Origin: an uncultured Prochlorococcus sp.
Lineage (GTDB): Bacteria > Cyanobacteriota > Cyanobacteriia > PCC-6307 > Cyanobiaceae
Assembly: GCA_902578845.1 (NCBI GenBank)
Contig: CACHEM010000009.1
Span: 1-33,827 of the forward strand
DNA length: 33,827 nt
Direction of reading: 5' to 3'
The notes beneath the pieces were generated by a model. It worked only from the letters and a program-made list of their open reading frames with translations. It was not told where the DNA came from and made no database searches. Made by a program: the position numbers and the translations under genes. Numbering within the stretch: the stretch's first letter is position 1; each line of letters starts with the position of its first letter. Shown here piece by piece: positions 8,915-17,363 of this stretch.

Positions 8915-9208
8915 ATGAAAGCTAGCAAATATAAATTCTTTATTTTTGTGAATCTGATAATCCTATTCAACTCTTTAAATAGTTATTTTTTAGCTCAAAC
9001 GAAAAAAAATTCAATCATAAAATTATTTTGTCTTCAGAGTGTCAAACAGGAGATGTTGAAAGCAGAATTAGTATATAGTGAAGAATTTGCGAATGAAACT
9101 TGTGATTGTTACTACGAAGAATTTATACAAACTGCAAGTCATCAAGATGCAAAAACAAAATGTAAATTAGAAACTAAAGAAAATTTAAATCATAATAGAA
9201 AAATTTAA
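8915..9208 (+). CDS. Small exported hypothetical protein with a CxC motif
   Basis: 97 residues. The N-terminus has a basic start (KASKYK) and a hydrophobic core at about 8-26 ending near YFLAQ, so a signal peptide or a single membrane anchor is likely. The rest is polar and carries Cys39, Cys63, Cys65 and Cys83, with the pair as CDC followed by YYEEF. I recognise no family. It starts 9 bases after the helicase stop and ends 10 bases before the ABC exporter, so it is probably in the same transcript. The cysteine spacing could support disulfides or metal binding after export; that is inference. Confidence 0.6.
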   Translation: MKASKYKFFIFVNLIILFNSLNSYFLAQTKKNSIIKLFCLQSVKQEMLKAELVYSEEFANETCDCYYEEFIQTASHQDAKTKCKLETKENLNHNRKI

Positions 9209-9218
9209 TTGTTATTTT

Positions 9219-10991
9219 ATGAAGTCTAAGAACACTCAAAATCCAATAATTAGACTTTATTTAAATCTTATTGAAGAAAGAAGGTTACTATTTTTTGCTT
9301 TTCTTAGCTCTATAATTAATAAAATATTAGATTTAGCTCCCCCTGTAATAATTGGTCTTGCAGTTGATATCGTTGTTAAGGAACAGAATTCATGGATTGC
9401 TGGCTTTGGGATAAAAGAAGTTCCAGCTCAATTGATTTTTCTTGCATTTGCTTCAGGAATAGTTTGGTCTGGTGAATCCTCCTTTGAATATTTATATTCG
9501 ATTTTATGGAGAAATTTGGCTCAGCTATCGCAACATAAATTAAGAATAAAAGCTTATGAGCATATACAGGAATTAGATATGGATTTTTTCGAAAATGATA
9601 ATACTGGAAGGCTATTATCTATTTTGAATGATGATATAAATCAACTCGAAAGATTTCTAGACCAAGGTGCTAATCAGATTATTCAGTTATTTATAACTGT
9701 CTTAATAATTGGGGGTACTATGATTTTTGTCGCTCCAAAAATTGCTTTATTTGCTTTCTTTCCTATTCCAATTATATTTTTTGGATCAATAAAATTTCAA
9801 AGGAAGCTTGCACCAAAATACAGAGATGTTAGAAATAAAGCTGGACTGTTGGCATCAAGACTTAATAATAATTTAAGTGGAATTCTAACGATAAAAAGTT
9901 TTACTAAAGAAAAATGGGAACTAAATAGATTAAATAAAGAAAGTCTTGATTATCAAAGAAGTAATAAGGCTGCAATAAAATTATCTTCTGCTTTTATCCC
10001 TCTTATAAGATTTGCAATCTTATTCGCTTTTGTAGCTATTTTATTAATTGGAGGTTTTCAAACTTGGAATAAAACACTCGATGTAGGTACCTATAGTTTT
10101 TTAGTATTTATTACACAAAGACTATTATGGCCTTTGACTACTTTGGGACATGTTTTAGATGATTTTCAGAGATCTATGGCATCAATAGATAGAGTAATTG
10201 ATCTCATAGATACACCTATAAAAATAAAAGATGGGAAAATAAAAATTGAACCTAAAGATACCAAAGGAGAAATAATTTTTAATAATGTAAATTTTAATTA
10301 TCCTGGACGAGATTTAACTTTAAAAAACATAAATTTCAAAATTGAAAATAACTCAACATTAGGAATTGTTGGTTTAACAGGTTCTGGGAAAAGTACAATA
10401 ATAAAACTACTCCTAAGGATTTATGATATTAAAAATGGGTCAATAATCTTGGATGGCATTTCCATTAAAGATATAAACTTGAGAGATTTAAGAAAGTGTA
10501 TTTCTTTAGTAAGTCAAGACACATATTTATTTCATGGCAATGTACACGAAAATATTGCTTATGGTTCAATTAACCCCAGTCATAAAGATATAATTAAAGC
10601 TTCAAAAATTGCGGAAGCTCATAAATTTATTGAACAATTACCAGATGGTTATAAAACTATAGTGGGGGAAAGGGGCCAAAGGCTCTCAGGCGGACAGCGT
10701 CAGAGAATTGCCCTGGCGAGAGCTGTTTTAAAGGATGCTCCAATATTAATATTAGATGAGGCTACAGCCTCAGTCGATAATGAAACAGAGGCTTTAATAC
10801 AAAAATCATTATCTAAAATTACAAAAGAAAGAACGACTATAATAATAGCTCATAGATTAAGCACTATAAAAAATGCGGACAATATTATTGTTATTGATAA
10901 AGGTAAAATAGTTGAAAGTGGAAAACATGAAAACCTATTAGATCAGAACAAAATATATGCAGATTTGTGGAATGTTCAAGTAGGTATTTAG
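9219..10991 (+). CDS. ABC exporter, fused membrane and ATPase domains (MsbA/MDR-like half-transporter)
   Basis: 590 residues, the usual length of a bacterial half-transporter. The N-terminal ABC membrane domain (about 1-330) has hydrophobic helices and the coupling segment DFFENDNTGRLLSILNDDI. The C-terminal ATPase has Walker A GLTGSGKST (about 385-393), signature LSGGQRQRIALARA (about 489-502), Walker B ILILDEATASVD (about 509-520) and the switch histidine in IIAHRLSTI. All catalytic residues are present, so it should work as a homodimeric or heterodimeric exporter. The substrate is unknown; lipid, peptide and drug exporters share this form. It lies downstream of deaD and the small exported protein. 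Confidence 0.93.
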   Translation: MKSKNTQNPIIRLYLNLIEERRLLFFAFLSSIINKILDLAPPVIIGLAVDIVVKEQNSWIAGFGIKEVPAQLIFLAFASGIVWSGESSFEYLYSILWRNLAQLSQHKLRIKAYEHIQELDMDFFENDNTGRLLSILNDDINQLERFLDQGANQIIQLFITVLIIGGTMIFVAPKIALFAFFPIPIIFFGSIKFQRKLAPKYRDVRNKAGLLASRLNNNLSGILTIKSFTKEKWELNRLNKESLDYQRSNKAAIKLSSAFIPLIRFAILFAFVAILLIGGFQTWNKTLDVGTYSFLVFITQRLLWPLTTLGHVLDDFQRSMASIDRVIDLIDTPIKIKDGKIKIEPKDTKGEIIFNNVNFNYPGRDLTLKNINFKIENNSTLGIVGLTGSGKSTIIKLLLRIYDIKNGSIILDGISIKDINLRDLRKCISLVSQDTYLFHGNVHENIAYGSINPSHKDIIKASKIAEAHKFIEQLPDGYKTIVGERGQRLSGGQRQRIALARAVLKDAPILILDEATASVDNETEALIQKSLSKITKERTTIIIAHRLSTIKNADNIIVIDKGKIVESGKHENLLDQNKIYADLWNVQVGI

Positions 10992-10998
10992 TATAAAA

Positions 10999-11018
10999 TT
11001 TCTAAACTATATTAGAAA
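10999..11018. terminator. Possible weak bidirectional terminator between convergent genes
   Basis: A 7-bp inverted repeat (TTTCTAA / TTAGAAA, 10999-11005 and 11012-11018) with a 6-base loop lies between the ABC exporter and the leftward PsbP-like gene and overlaps the latter's stop. It is AT-rich and lacks a clean T-run, so the call is tentative. Confidence 0.25.
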
Positions 11019-11564
11019 GTTAAATGATTCAATTACATTACTAAACATTCCATCAACTTTATTCCATCTCTCTTCATTTGTTCCTACAGCAAAGGTATAA
11101 AGCGTCCCTCTATCAATTACGACAGTAGCTAGTTCGTGTCTAGCCTGTTCATTTAAATTTAATTCATACTCTAAATCATAGAAAATATGATTAGATGCCT
11201 CTCTCTTATTAGCATTTATGAGTTTCACTTCTCTGCCTGAACCTTCAGGAGCAATGACTTTATCAATTAATGTTTGACCTACTTCACTTGGGCTTCCCAA
11301 TTGCTCTAATTGTACTTCTTTGTTTACATCAGAAATTACTAAACTTAATGTTTCATTGCTATTGATTAAATCATGATAAATAATTTCAGGTCCTCCATCA
11401 ACTTTTACTCTGGTCCATCCTGTTGGATATAAAAAGGCATATCTTCCATCTGGGCTTTGATAAGCTTCTAATCCTGCATTGAGACCTCCACTACAAGCGC
11501 TAAGTATAAAACATAAAAAAATCAAAAATAAATATCTGAAAGGGTTAAATTTAATATTTTTCAT
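11007..11564 (-). CDS. PsbP-like (CyanoP) photosystem II lipoprotein
   Basis: With the start chosen here the protein has 185 residues. It opens MKNIKF, then a hydrophobic stretch and the lipobox LSAC, as expected for a lipoprotein signal peptide cleaved before Cys. An in-frame ATG nine codons upstream (11591) is possible but would give an unusually long n-region, so I prefer 11564. The mature part has the PsbP hallmarks: a short YQSPDGRYAFLYPTGW stretch, then FYDLEYELN, and a late TLYTFAVGTNEERW. PsbP-family proteins bind the lumenal side of photosystem II; the cyanobacterial form (CyanoP) is linked to assembly. It stands alone, divergent from recR across about 100 bases. Confidence 0.85.
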   Translation of the reverse strand: MKNIKFNPFRYLFLIFLCFILSACSGGLNAGLEAYQSPDGRYAFLYPTGWTRVKVDGGPEIIYHDLINSNETLSLVISDVNKEVQLEQLGSPSEVGQTLIDKVIAPEGSGREVKLINANKREASNHIFYDLEYELNLNEQARHELATVVIDRGTLYTFAVGTNEERWNKVDGMFSNVIESFNFLI

Positions 11565-11616
11565 TTGTTTGAAATTACTAACTAAAAACATAATAAGACA
11601 TTAAAAGCAAACAATT

Positions 11617-11664
11617 ATGGCAATTCAGAAATTTGCGTCTAAATTATCCCTAGACATAGTTTAA
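11617..11664 (+). other. 15-codon upstream ORF before recR
   Basis: ATG at 11617 opens [15 protein letters not shown] and stops with TAA at 11662-11664, two bases before the TTG proposed for recR at 11667, in a different frame. It could be a leader peptide giving coupled translation of a gene with a weak start, or chance. No Shine-Dalgarno sequence is evident for either. Confidence 0.25.
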
Positions 11665-11666
11665 TT

Positions 11667-12266
11667 TTGATTACTTATACTAAACCCCTTTCAAAATTAA
11701 TTGGTCATTTTGAGAAATTTCCAGGGATTGGTCCAAGAACAGCTCAAAGATTAGCCCTGTTTATTTTAAAACAACCTGAAAATACAATAAGGGATTTTTC
11801 AAAGGCTTTGTTAGAAGCTCATAGTAATGTTGGACGTTGTAAAAAATGCTTTAATTTGACCTCAGAAGATGAATGTGAAATTTGCAGAAATACTGAAAGA
11901 AACCAAAAACTAATTTGTGTAGTAGCAGAAACCAAAGATTTGCTTGCTTTAGAGCGCGCCAGAGAATTTAAAGGTCTATACCATGTTATTGGAGGTTTAA
12001 TTTCTCCAATGGATTCTGTTGGTCCTGAGCTCTTAGAAATAAGAAGCTTGGTTGAAAGAGTTAGTAAGTCTGAAATAGAGGAGATCATATTGGCCTTGAC
12101 TCCTAGTGTTGAAGGAGATACAACAAGTCTTTACATTGGAAAATTGTTAGCCCCTTTTACTAAAGTTACGAGGATTGCATACGGCCTACCAATGGGCAGT
12201 GAACTCGAATATGTGGATGAAGTTACACTTGCAAGGGCCTTAGAAGGAAGAACGAAGCTAAATTAG
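11667..12266 (+). CDS. recR: RecR, recombination mediator protein
   Basis: 199 residues, the standard RecR length. In order: a helix-hairpin-helix ([13 protein letters not shown], 18-30), a four-cysteine zinc finger (Cys58, Cys61, Cys70, Cys73) and a Toprim domain ([14 protein letters not shown], from about 83). The C-terminal Walker-B-like GRT segment is present. RecR works with RecO (and RecF) to load RecA onto SSB-coated gaps. The start is taken at TTG 11667: the frame has a stop at 11640-11642 and no ATG or GTG before the conserved TKPLSKLI region. lipA follows three bases after the stop, so the two are probably co-transcribed, though functionally unrelated. Confidence 0.94.
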   Translation: MITYTKPLSKLIGHFEKFPGIGPRTAQRLALFILKQPENTIRDFSKALLEAHSNVGRCKKCFNLTSEDECEICRNTERNQKLICVVAETKDLLALERAREFKGLYHVIGGLISPMDSVGPELLEIRSLVERVSKSEIEEIILALTPSVEGDTTSLYIGKLLAPFTKVTRIAYGLPMGSELEYVDEVTLARALEGRTKLN

Positions 12267-12269
12267 ATA

Positions 12270-13169
12270 ATGAGACATAATAATATAACAAAGCAAGAAA
12301 AAATCTTAAGGCTTCCCTCTTGGATAAAATTTCCTATTAGTAAAGCATCGGAGTTTGAAAAAATACAAACACTTATAAAAAAATCAAATATACATACTAT
12401 ATGTGAAGAAGCAAGATGTCCTAATAGAGCAGAATGTTATGCCTCAGGAACAGCCACTTTCTTACTGGGTGGATCTATATGTTCTCGTTCTTGTTCTTTT
12501 TGTCAGGTAAATAAAGGTAGACCTAGTTCTATCAATATTGAAGAATGTACTCAAGTCGCTGAAGCAGTAAAAGTACTTAATTTGAAATATGTTGTTTTGA
12601 CATCTGTAGCTCGAGATGATCTGCCTGATCATGGCGCAAATTTATTTATATCAACAATTGATGAGATTAGAAAAATTGATTCAACAATAAAAATAGAAGT
12701 TTTGACTCCTGATTTTTGGGGAGGGGGCAAAAATTTTGATGAAACTAATAACCTTCAGACAGAAAGATTGAAGCTGATTTTAGAAAAAGATCCAATTTGC
12801 TTTAATCATAATCTTGAAACTGTTGAAAGACTGCAAAAAGAAGTTAGGAGAGGTGCAAATTACAAAAAATCTATAAGTTTACTAAAAAAGTCAAAAGATT
12901 TTGCTCCTCATATTCAAACAAAATCAGGAATTATGTTAGGTCTTGGTGAAACATTAGATGAAATAAAACATACAATTTGTGATCTTAAAAAAATAGATTG
13001 TGATCAAATTACAATCGGGCAATATTTAAGGCCCTCGTTAAATCATTTGCCAGTTAAGAAATATTGGGATCCTTCAGAGTTTGAAGAAATATATCGCTTC
13101 TCTAAGGAATTAGGATTCAAGAAAGTATCTTCTGGCCCCTTAGTTAGAAGTAGTTATCATGCGGGTTAA
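12270..13169 (+). CDS. lipA: Lipoyl synthase (radical SAM)
   Basis: 299 residues. The auxiliary iron-sulfur cluster cysteines are Cys45, Cys50 and Cys56 (CEEARCPNRAEC), and the radical-SAM CxxxCxxC is Cys71, Cys75 and Cys78 (CSRSCSFC). The C-terminal VRSSYHA carries the serine that binds the auxiliary cluster. LipA inserts two sulfurs into octanoyl groups on E2 and GcvH lipoyl domains. The segment at residues 257-271 (LNHLPVKKYWDPSEF, following GQYLRPS) is a family hallmark, so lipA is the native home of the 45-bp repeat also found in recB. Its stop codon overlaps the stop of the leftward neighbour in a shared TTAA. Confidence 0.96.
   Translation: MRHNNITKQEKILRLPSWIKFPISKASEFEKIQTLIKKSNIHTICEEARCPNRAECYASGTATFLLGGSICSRSCSFCQVNKGRPSSINIEECTQVAEAVKVLNLKYVVLTSVARDDLPDHGANLFISTIDEIRKIDSTIKIEVLTPDFWGGGKNFDETNNLQTERLKLILEKDPICFNHNLETVERLQKEVRRGANYKKSISLLKKSKDFAPHIQTKSGIMLGLGETLDEIKHTICDLKKIDCDQITIGQYLRPSLNHLPVKKYWDPSEFEEIYRFSKELGFKKVSSGPLVRSSYHAG
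13038..13082 (+). repeat. 45-bp exact direct repeat, copy 2 (inside lipA, presumed source)
   Basis: Identical to 2313-2357 in recB and in the same codon phase (13038 = 12270 + 3 x 256). Here the encoded peptide lies in its expected family context, directly after GQYLRPS, as in lipoyl synthases generally. This makes lipA the donor and recB the recipient. Confidence 0.97.
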
Positions 13170-13666
13170 CTTTCTTGAATTAAAAAGAGTTTCTTTTCAA
13201 GTTTTTTCAATATGGAAACACAATCTCCGTTCATCAGAGTACCTGCTCCTCCCCAGATCAATCTTAATAAAAGATCTAATGGGCTTGAACCAACTTCTTT
13301 AACAATTTTGAATCCTATTAACTTGAAATATCTTACAAGTTTTTTACTATATCCTTCACTATCAAAAATAGCTAAGAGTCTTGCTTTGTCGCTTGATTTT
13401 TTTTCAATTGCCCAGGCCATAGTTGTTGCCCATATTAATTCTGAAACATAAGCGGGGGATTCACTAAGGATTCTTAAAGTATCAAGCTGGATCCCTTGTT
13501 TATTTAAATAAGTCCAACCTTTCATTTCGGCCCATATCTTTATGATGTTATCTTTCTGTTCTGCTATAACTATTCTAAAAAAACATAAACCAAGAGTTTC
13601 TCTAACCTGAATTTTAATTAATAATCCAATGGTTTCTGCTAATTTTTCTAATTCTTCAACTTTCAT
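13166..13666 (-). CDS. Conserved hypothetical protein (possibly acetyltransferase-like fold)
   Basis: 166 residues, no signal peptide and no clear membrane segment. The C-terminal half has KARLLAIFDSEGYSKKLVRYF and then KLIGFKIVKEVG, followed by LIWGGAGTLMNGD. The 'Y..KLVRYFKLIGF' arrangement recalls the tail of GNAT enzymes, where an aromatic residue and a xxLGF turn follow the cofactor site, but the acetyl-CoA loop is not convincing. I think it is a protein conserved in cyanobacteria, without a known role. It is the last gene of the leftward run from lysA, 12 bases after trhO, and its stop overlaps that of lipA by four bases. Confidence 0.7.
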   Translation of the reverse strand: MKVEELEKLAETIGLLIKIQVRETLGLCFFRIVIAEQKDNIIKIWAEMKGWTYLNKQGIQLDTLRILSESPAYVSELIWATTMAWAIEKKSSDKARLLAIFDSEGYSKKLVRYFKLIGFKIVKEVGSSPLDLLLRLIWGGAGTLMNGDCVSILKKLEKKLFLIQES

Positions 13667-13678
13667 AGTTTTTGAAAA

Positions 13679-14611
13679 TTAGTCCTGATAGATTTTTTTA
13701 TTTTCTATTTCTAATCTATCTAGCTGTTTTTGTCTTTCTTCAAATCTTTTTCTATCATCATCACTGAATTGATTTATGCAGTAATGACATTGAATACCCT
13801 TTTTATATTCTTTTCTTTTTTGATCTTGAATTGAAACTGGCATTCCACACGCATGACAAATGGAATAGGAACCTTTTTTTAATTCATTATCTAAAGCAAC
13901 TCTTTTATCAAAAACAAAACATTCACCTTCAAATAAGTTTTTTTCTTCTGGAATTTCATCAAGGTATTGTAATATTCCGCCTTTTAGGTGATAAATATTT
14001 TTATAGCCTTTCTTTTTCAGTAAACTTGTAGCTTTTTCACATCTGATCCCACCGGTACAAAACATGGCTATATTTGTATAATCTTTATTTTCTATGTGAT
14101 TTTCTAATTGATCATCAACCCACTTTGGGAATTCGCTAAAATTTCTTGTATTTGGGTTTATAGAATTCTCAAATGTACCTACAGAAACCTCATAATGATT
14201 TCTAGTATCAATAACTATTGTATTTTGATTTTTAATTAACTGATTCCAATTAGCTGGATTAATATAAGTTCCATTACTTTGAGAGGGGTTTATTCCGGGG
14301 ACACCCATGGTAACAATCTCTTTCTTGATTTTTATTTTTAATTTTTTGAAGACTTTGTTTTTTGAAAAGCTTACTTTTATATTCAGATTTCTATTGTCTG
14401 TATATTTGTTAAGTAAATTGATAGCAATATCAATTACGTATTTCTCAGCACAAATAGTTCCATTAATACCCTCACTTGCAAAAATTAATAAACCTGAAAG
14501 GTCGTTTTCATTTTCGATTTCTAATAATTTATTTTTGAGATCAAAAATTAAGTTTTCTTGAAATGGGAAGAAAGAATAAAGAGAAACTATTTTATAATTT
14601 TTTCTTTTCAT
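13679..14611 (-). CDS. trhO: TrhO, oxygen-dependent tRNA U34 hydroxylase (rhodanese family)
   Basis: 310 residues. An N-terminal acylphosphatase-like region with ASEGINGTI (45-53) precedes a rhodanese domain with IDTRNHYEV (134-142) and the active loop CTGGIR (Cys185-Arg190), followed by CEKA. The C-terminus has two CxxC pairs (Cys252/Cys255 and Cys275/Cys278), probably metal-binding, and then a charged helix. This is the YceA/TrhO/YbfQ architecture; the family makes 5-hydroxyuridine at tRNA position 34. Its ATG overlaps the bioB TGA by four bases (ATGA), so translation is likely coupled. Older annotation would call it a rhodanese-related sulfurtransferase. Confidence 0.9.
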   Translation of the reverse strand: MKRKNYKIVSLYSFFPFQENLIFDLKNKLLEIENENDLSGLLIFASEGINGTICAEKYVIDIAINLLNKYTDNRNLNIKVSFSKNKVFKKLKIKIKKEIVTMGVPGINPSQSNGTYINPANWNQLIKNQNTIVIDTRNHYEVSVGTFENSINPNTRNFSEFPKWVDDQLENHIENKDYTNIAMFCTGGIRCEKATSLLKKKGYKNIYHLKGGILQYLDEIPEEKNLFEGECFVFDKRVALDNELKKGSYSICHACGMPVSIQDQKRKEYKKGIQCHYCINQFSDDDRKRFEERQKQLDRLEIENKKIYQD

Positions 14612-15615
14612 AAAGAAGATAATGTTTTTTCACAAGTTTCAAAATCTTTATTGAATGATACTCCAACCTCTTTAAGGAGTTTTCTGTCTGATTGAAAAGA
14701 TGGATTTGAAGTTGTTAGTAACTCATCTCCGTAAAAAATTGAATTTGCACCACATTGAAAACATAAAATTTGGGCTTCTTTTGAGAGCTTTTCTCGCCCT
14801 GCACTTAATCTTATTTTACTTTTAGGCATAAGAATTCTCGCTGTAGCAATCATCCTTATCATCTCAATTGAATCAATTTCTTGATTATCTTCTAAACCAG
14901 TACCTTCAATAGCTACTAATGAATTAATAGGAACGCTCTCAGGGTGTGGATTCATGTTTGAAAGTACTTCCAAAAGAGATGCTCTATCACTATTAGTTTC
15001 ACCTAAACCTATTATTCCTCCACAACAAACGTTTATTCCTGCATTTCTTACTCTTTTTATAGTATCGAGCCTGTCTTGATAAGTTCTAGTCGTAATAATT
15101 TTTTTATAATGCTCAGGACTAGTATCAAGGTTGTGGTTATACGCGGTCAAACCTGCATCAGCGAGTCTGGAAGCTTGTTCTTCTGTAAGCATCCCAGCAG
15201 TAACGCATGCTTCCATTCCTAAATCTCTTACACCGCTTACCATCTCTAACATTGCATTAAAAGATTTCCCATCTCTAATTTCTCTCCATGCCCAACCCAT
15301 ACAAAATCTATCCGCACCCTCATTTTTTGCTATTTGAGCTCTTGTTAAAACTTCTTCCACTTGAAATTGTGGATGACTTTTGATTTCGCTAGCACTATAA
15401 ATTGATTGGCTACAATACGAACAATTTTCCTCACATCCACCAGTTTTTACACTGAACAATGATGCTAATTGAATATTGTATTTGTTGAATTTCCTGTGAA
15501 CTATTTGTGATTCCCACATTAAATCAATCAGAGGCATATTAAGTATTTCTAATATCTCCTCTTTATCCCAATCGAACCTAATTTCTCTTAATACATGATT
15601 ATTCGAATTAGCCAT
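14608..15615 (-). CDS. bioB: Biotin synthase (radical SAM)
   Basis: With the start at 15615 it has 335 residues; the radical-SAM motif CEENCSYC gives Cys61, Cys65 and Cys68. Further family marks are GWAWRE, the [10 protein letters not shown] stretch, GIIGLGE and a C-terminal [14 protein letters not shown]. BioB inserts sulfur into dethiobiotin. An in-frame ATG at 15654 would add 13 residues but would overlap uppS by 35 bases, while the chosen ATG leaves a 4-base gap; neither has a clear Shine-Dalgarno sequence. Standing alone between uppS and trhO, with no other bio genes in view, it shows the scattered biotin pathway usual in cyanobacteria. Confidence 0.94.
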   Translation of the reverse strand: MANSNNHVLREIRFDWDKEEILEILNMPLIDLMWESQIVHRKFNKYNIQLASLFSVKTGGCEENCSYCSQSIYSASEIKSHPQFQVEEVLTRAQIAKNEGADRFCMGWAWREIRDGKSFNAMLEMVSGVRDLGMEACVTAGMLTEEQASRLADAGLTAYNHNLDTSPEHYKKIITTRTYQDRLDTIKRVRNAGINVCCGGIIGLGETNSDRASLLEVLSNMNPHPESVPINSLVAIEGTGLEDNQEIDSIEMIRMIATARILMPKSKIRLSAGREKLSKEAQILCFQCGANSIFYGDELLTTSNPSFQSDRKLLKEVGVSFNKDFETCEKTLSSL

Positions 15616-15619
15616 TTTG

Positions 15620-16423
15620 TTAGGAAGAATATTGAGAATCTTCAAAAGATTCATTTGGTAATGATTCTATACCGCCAAAACGTCTATTCCTTGATTGGTA
15701 ATCAATTATTGCTTTTAGAAATTCAAACTCATTGAAGTCTGGCCACATTACTTCAGATATGTAAATTTCTGAATAAGCTAATTGCCATAAAAGAAAATTA
15801 CTTATCCTTTTCTCTCCACTAGTTCTTATTAATAATTCTGGATCTTTAATTCCTCTAGTTAATAGCTCTGAACTAAATAATTCTTCATTAACTTCGCTTG
15901 GGTTTATTTCACCAGAGGAGGATTTTAATGCTAGTTCTTTTGCAACTTTTACTATCTCTTGCCTACCTCCGTAATTGACGCAAACATTCAACAAAAATTT
16001 ATTGTTGCTTTTAGTTAGAGATTCTGAACTAGAGATTATTTTTTTTAAAGTTTCTGGGAAAGGAGATAAATCTCCAATAAATTTTATTTTTGTTGATTCC
16101 GCATGTATCTCATCAATTTCGGTTCTCAAAACTTCGCTAAAAAGATTTATGAGAAAATCAACCTCTTTTGTTGGTCTTGTCCAATTCTCAGTTGAAAAAG
16201 CATAAACAGTAAGTACTTTACAACCTAAATTTTTTGATACTTTGAGAATTTCTTTTAAAACATTAACTCCTCTTTTATGGCCATATGAACGTGGCAAACC
16301 TTTTTTCGTTGCCCATCTCCCATTCCCATCCATAATTATTGCAACATGTTCTGGAACTTTTTGCTTATCTATTCTCTTTGATAAGTCCTTATTTTGCTTG
16401 TCAATTACTTTTCCGAAACTCAT
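15620..16423 (-). CDS. uppS: Undecaprenyl diphosphate synthase (cis-prenyltransferase)
   Basis: 267 residues. [13 protein letters not shown] (26-38) holds the catalytic Asp32, followed by GHKRG; later come [22 protein letters not shown], and near the C-terminus [13 protein letters not shown] [25 protein letters not shown]. UppS extends farnesyl diphosphate with eight isoprenes to the lipid carrier used for peptidoglycan and glycan export. The first ~20 residues are a charged extension before the conserved core. It begins three bases after the cdaA stop, placing a cell-wall enzyme directly behind a c-di-AMP synthase and the lysine/DAP gene lysA. Confidence 0.95.
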   Translation of the reverse strand: MSFGKVIDKQNKDLSKRIDKQKVPEHVAIIMDGNGRWATKKGLPRSYGHKRGVNVLKEILKVSKNLGCKVLTVYAFSTENWTRPTKEVDFLINLFSEVLRTEIDEIHAESTKIKFIGDLSPFPETLKKIISSSESLTKSNNKFLLNVCVNYGGRQEIVKVAKELALKSSSGEINPSEVNEELFSSELLTRGIKDPELLIRTSGEKRISNFLLWQLAYSEIYISEVMWPDFNEFEFLKAIIDYQSRNRRFGGIESLPNESFEDSQYSS

Positions 16424-16426
16424 TAG

Positions 16427-17335
16427 TTAATCCTTTATTTTAGTAAGGTTTTCTGATTTATTGAATTCTTTTTCTTTAATGTCATTGGTAATGTTATCAC
16501 TTGGGTTTGTCTTTTGGGATACATTATTTTTGCCTGTAGATGCTTTACTTGTTCCCATGGAGTTTTGATTCCCAATCAATGTTGCAAGAAGTTCTTGTAA
16601 CCTGCTGCTAGTTATTGGCCTTTCGAGTTTGCCTTGGTTTGCTAATGATAACGTACCTGTTTCTTCAGAAACAACAATACAAATACATCTGTCAAATCTT
16701 TCTGTAATTCCTAATGCTGCTAAATGCCTTGTTCCATATCTACTTATTCCTTGTCTTGAGAGAGGGAGTATTACACCAGCAGAAATTATTTTATTACCCT
16801 TCACGAGAACAGCTCCATCATGTAAAGGTGTATCTGTTGCAAAAAGATTTATTAAAAGGTCAGTTGATAGTTGTGCCTCAATATTTGTCCCTGAATATAA
16901 AAAATCTTCAGGTCTTAAATCACTCCCTAAATCAACAACGATTAAAGCGCCTCTTCTATTCTGAGAAAGTTTACCTGCAGTATCAACTAATTGAGTAATG
17001 GTAGTTGAAGTTGCCCTAAACTCCTTTGGCGGATTTCCAAGTAATACAGCTAAGCGACCAGTTCCTAATAATTCCATTAATCTTCTAAGCTCTCCCTGCC
17101 AAAGGATCGCTAATGAGAGAGAGCAGGCTAAGACTACAGCATCTATTAACTTTGATGTTAATGGAAGGTAAGCATATCTTTGAATGAACCATGCGGTTGA
17201 AACTAAAAATAAATATCCTCTTAAAAGCCATAATGTTCTTTGTTCTTTAACTCTAGAAAATAATAAAAGTCCAAAACCAACAGAGAATAAGATGTCTAAT
17301 AAAAGCTTTAAATTTATTAACCCCCAGAAATTCAC
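16427..17335 (-). CDS. cdaA: CdaA-type diadenylate cyclase (c-di-AMP synthase)
   Basis: 302 residues. About three N-terminal membrane helices (roughly 8-26, 38-55, 62-80) precede the DAC domain. The catalytic DGA motif is at 173-175 (TPLHDGAVLV), followed by GVILPLS and GTRHLAALG (202-209), then VVSEETGTLSLA. In most characterised cyclases the second motif is RHR; here it is RHL (203-205). The protein ends in a ~60-residue polar tail rich in Ser, Asn and Lys. c-di-AMP controls potassium, osmotic and wall homeostasis in other bacteria. The start is GTG at 17333-17335; no ATG precedes the first helix in frame. It follows lysA by 28 bases. Confidence 0.9.
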   Translation of the reverse strand: MNFWGLINLKLLLDILFSVGFGLLLFSRVKEQRTLWLLRGYLFLVSTAWFIQRYAYLPLTSKLIDAVVLACSLSLAILWQGELRRLMELLGTGRLAVLLGNPPKEFRATSTTITQLVDTAGKLSQNRRGALIVVDLGSDLRPEDFLYSGTNIEAQLSTDLLINLFATDTPLHDGAVLVKGNKIISAGVILPLSRQGISRYGTRHLAALGITERFDRCICIVVSEETGTLSLANQGKLERPITSSRLQELLATLIGNQNSMGTSKASTGKNNVSQKTNPSDNITNDIKEKEFNKSENLTKIKD

Positions 17336-17363
17336 ACTAAAAACAGATTTTATCTAAATGTAC

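Noticed and set aside
14307..14561. 84-codon rightward ORF opposite trhO with a hydrophobic look
   Set aside because: It is a mirror of the AT-rich trhO coding strand; no start context, no motifs, and trhO is intact in this region.
16629..16998. Two overlapping rightward ORFs (111 and 94 codons) opposite cdaA
   Set aside because: They lie fully inside the clear DAC-domain gene on the other strand, show no family motif and arise from its codon pattern.
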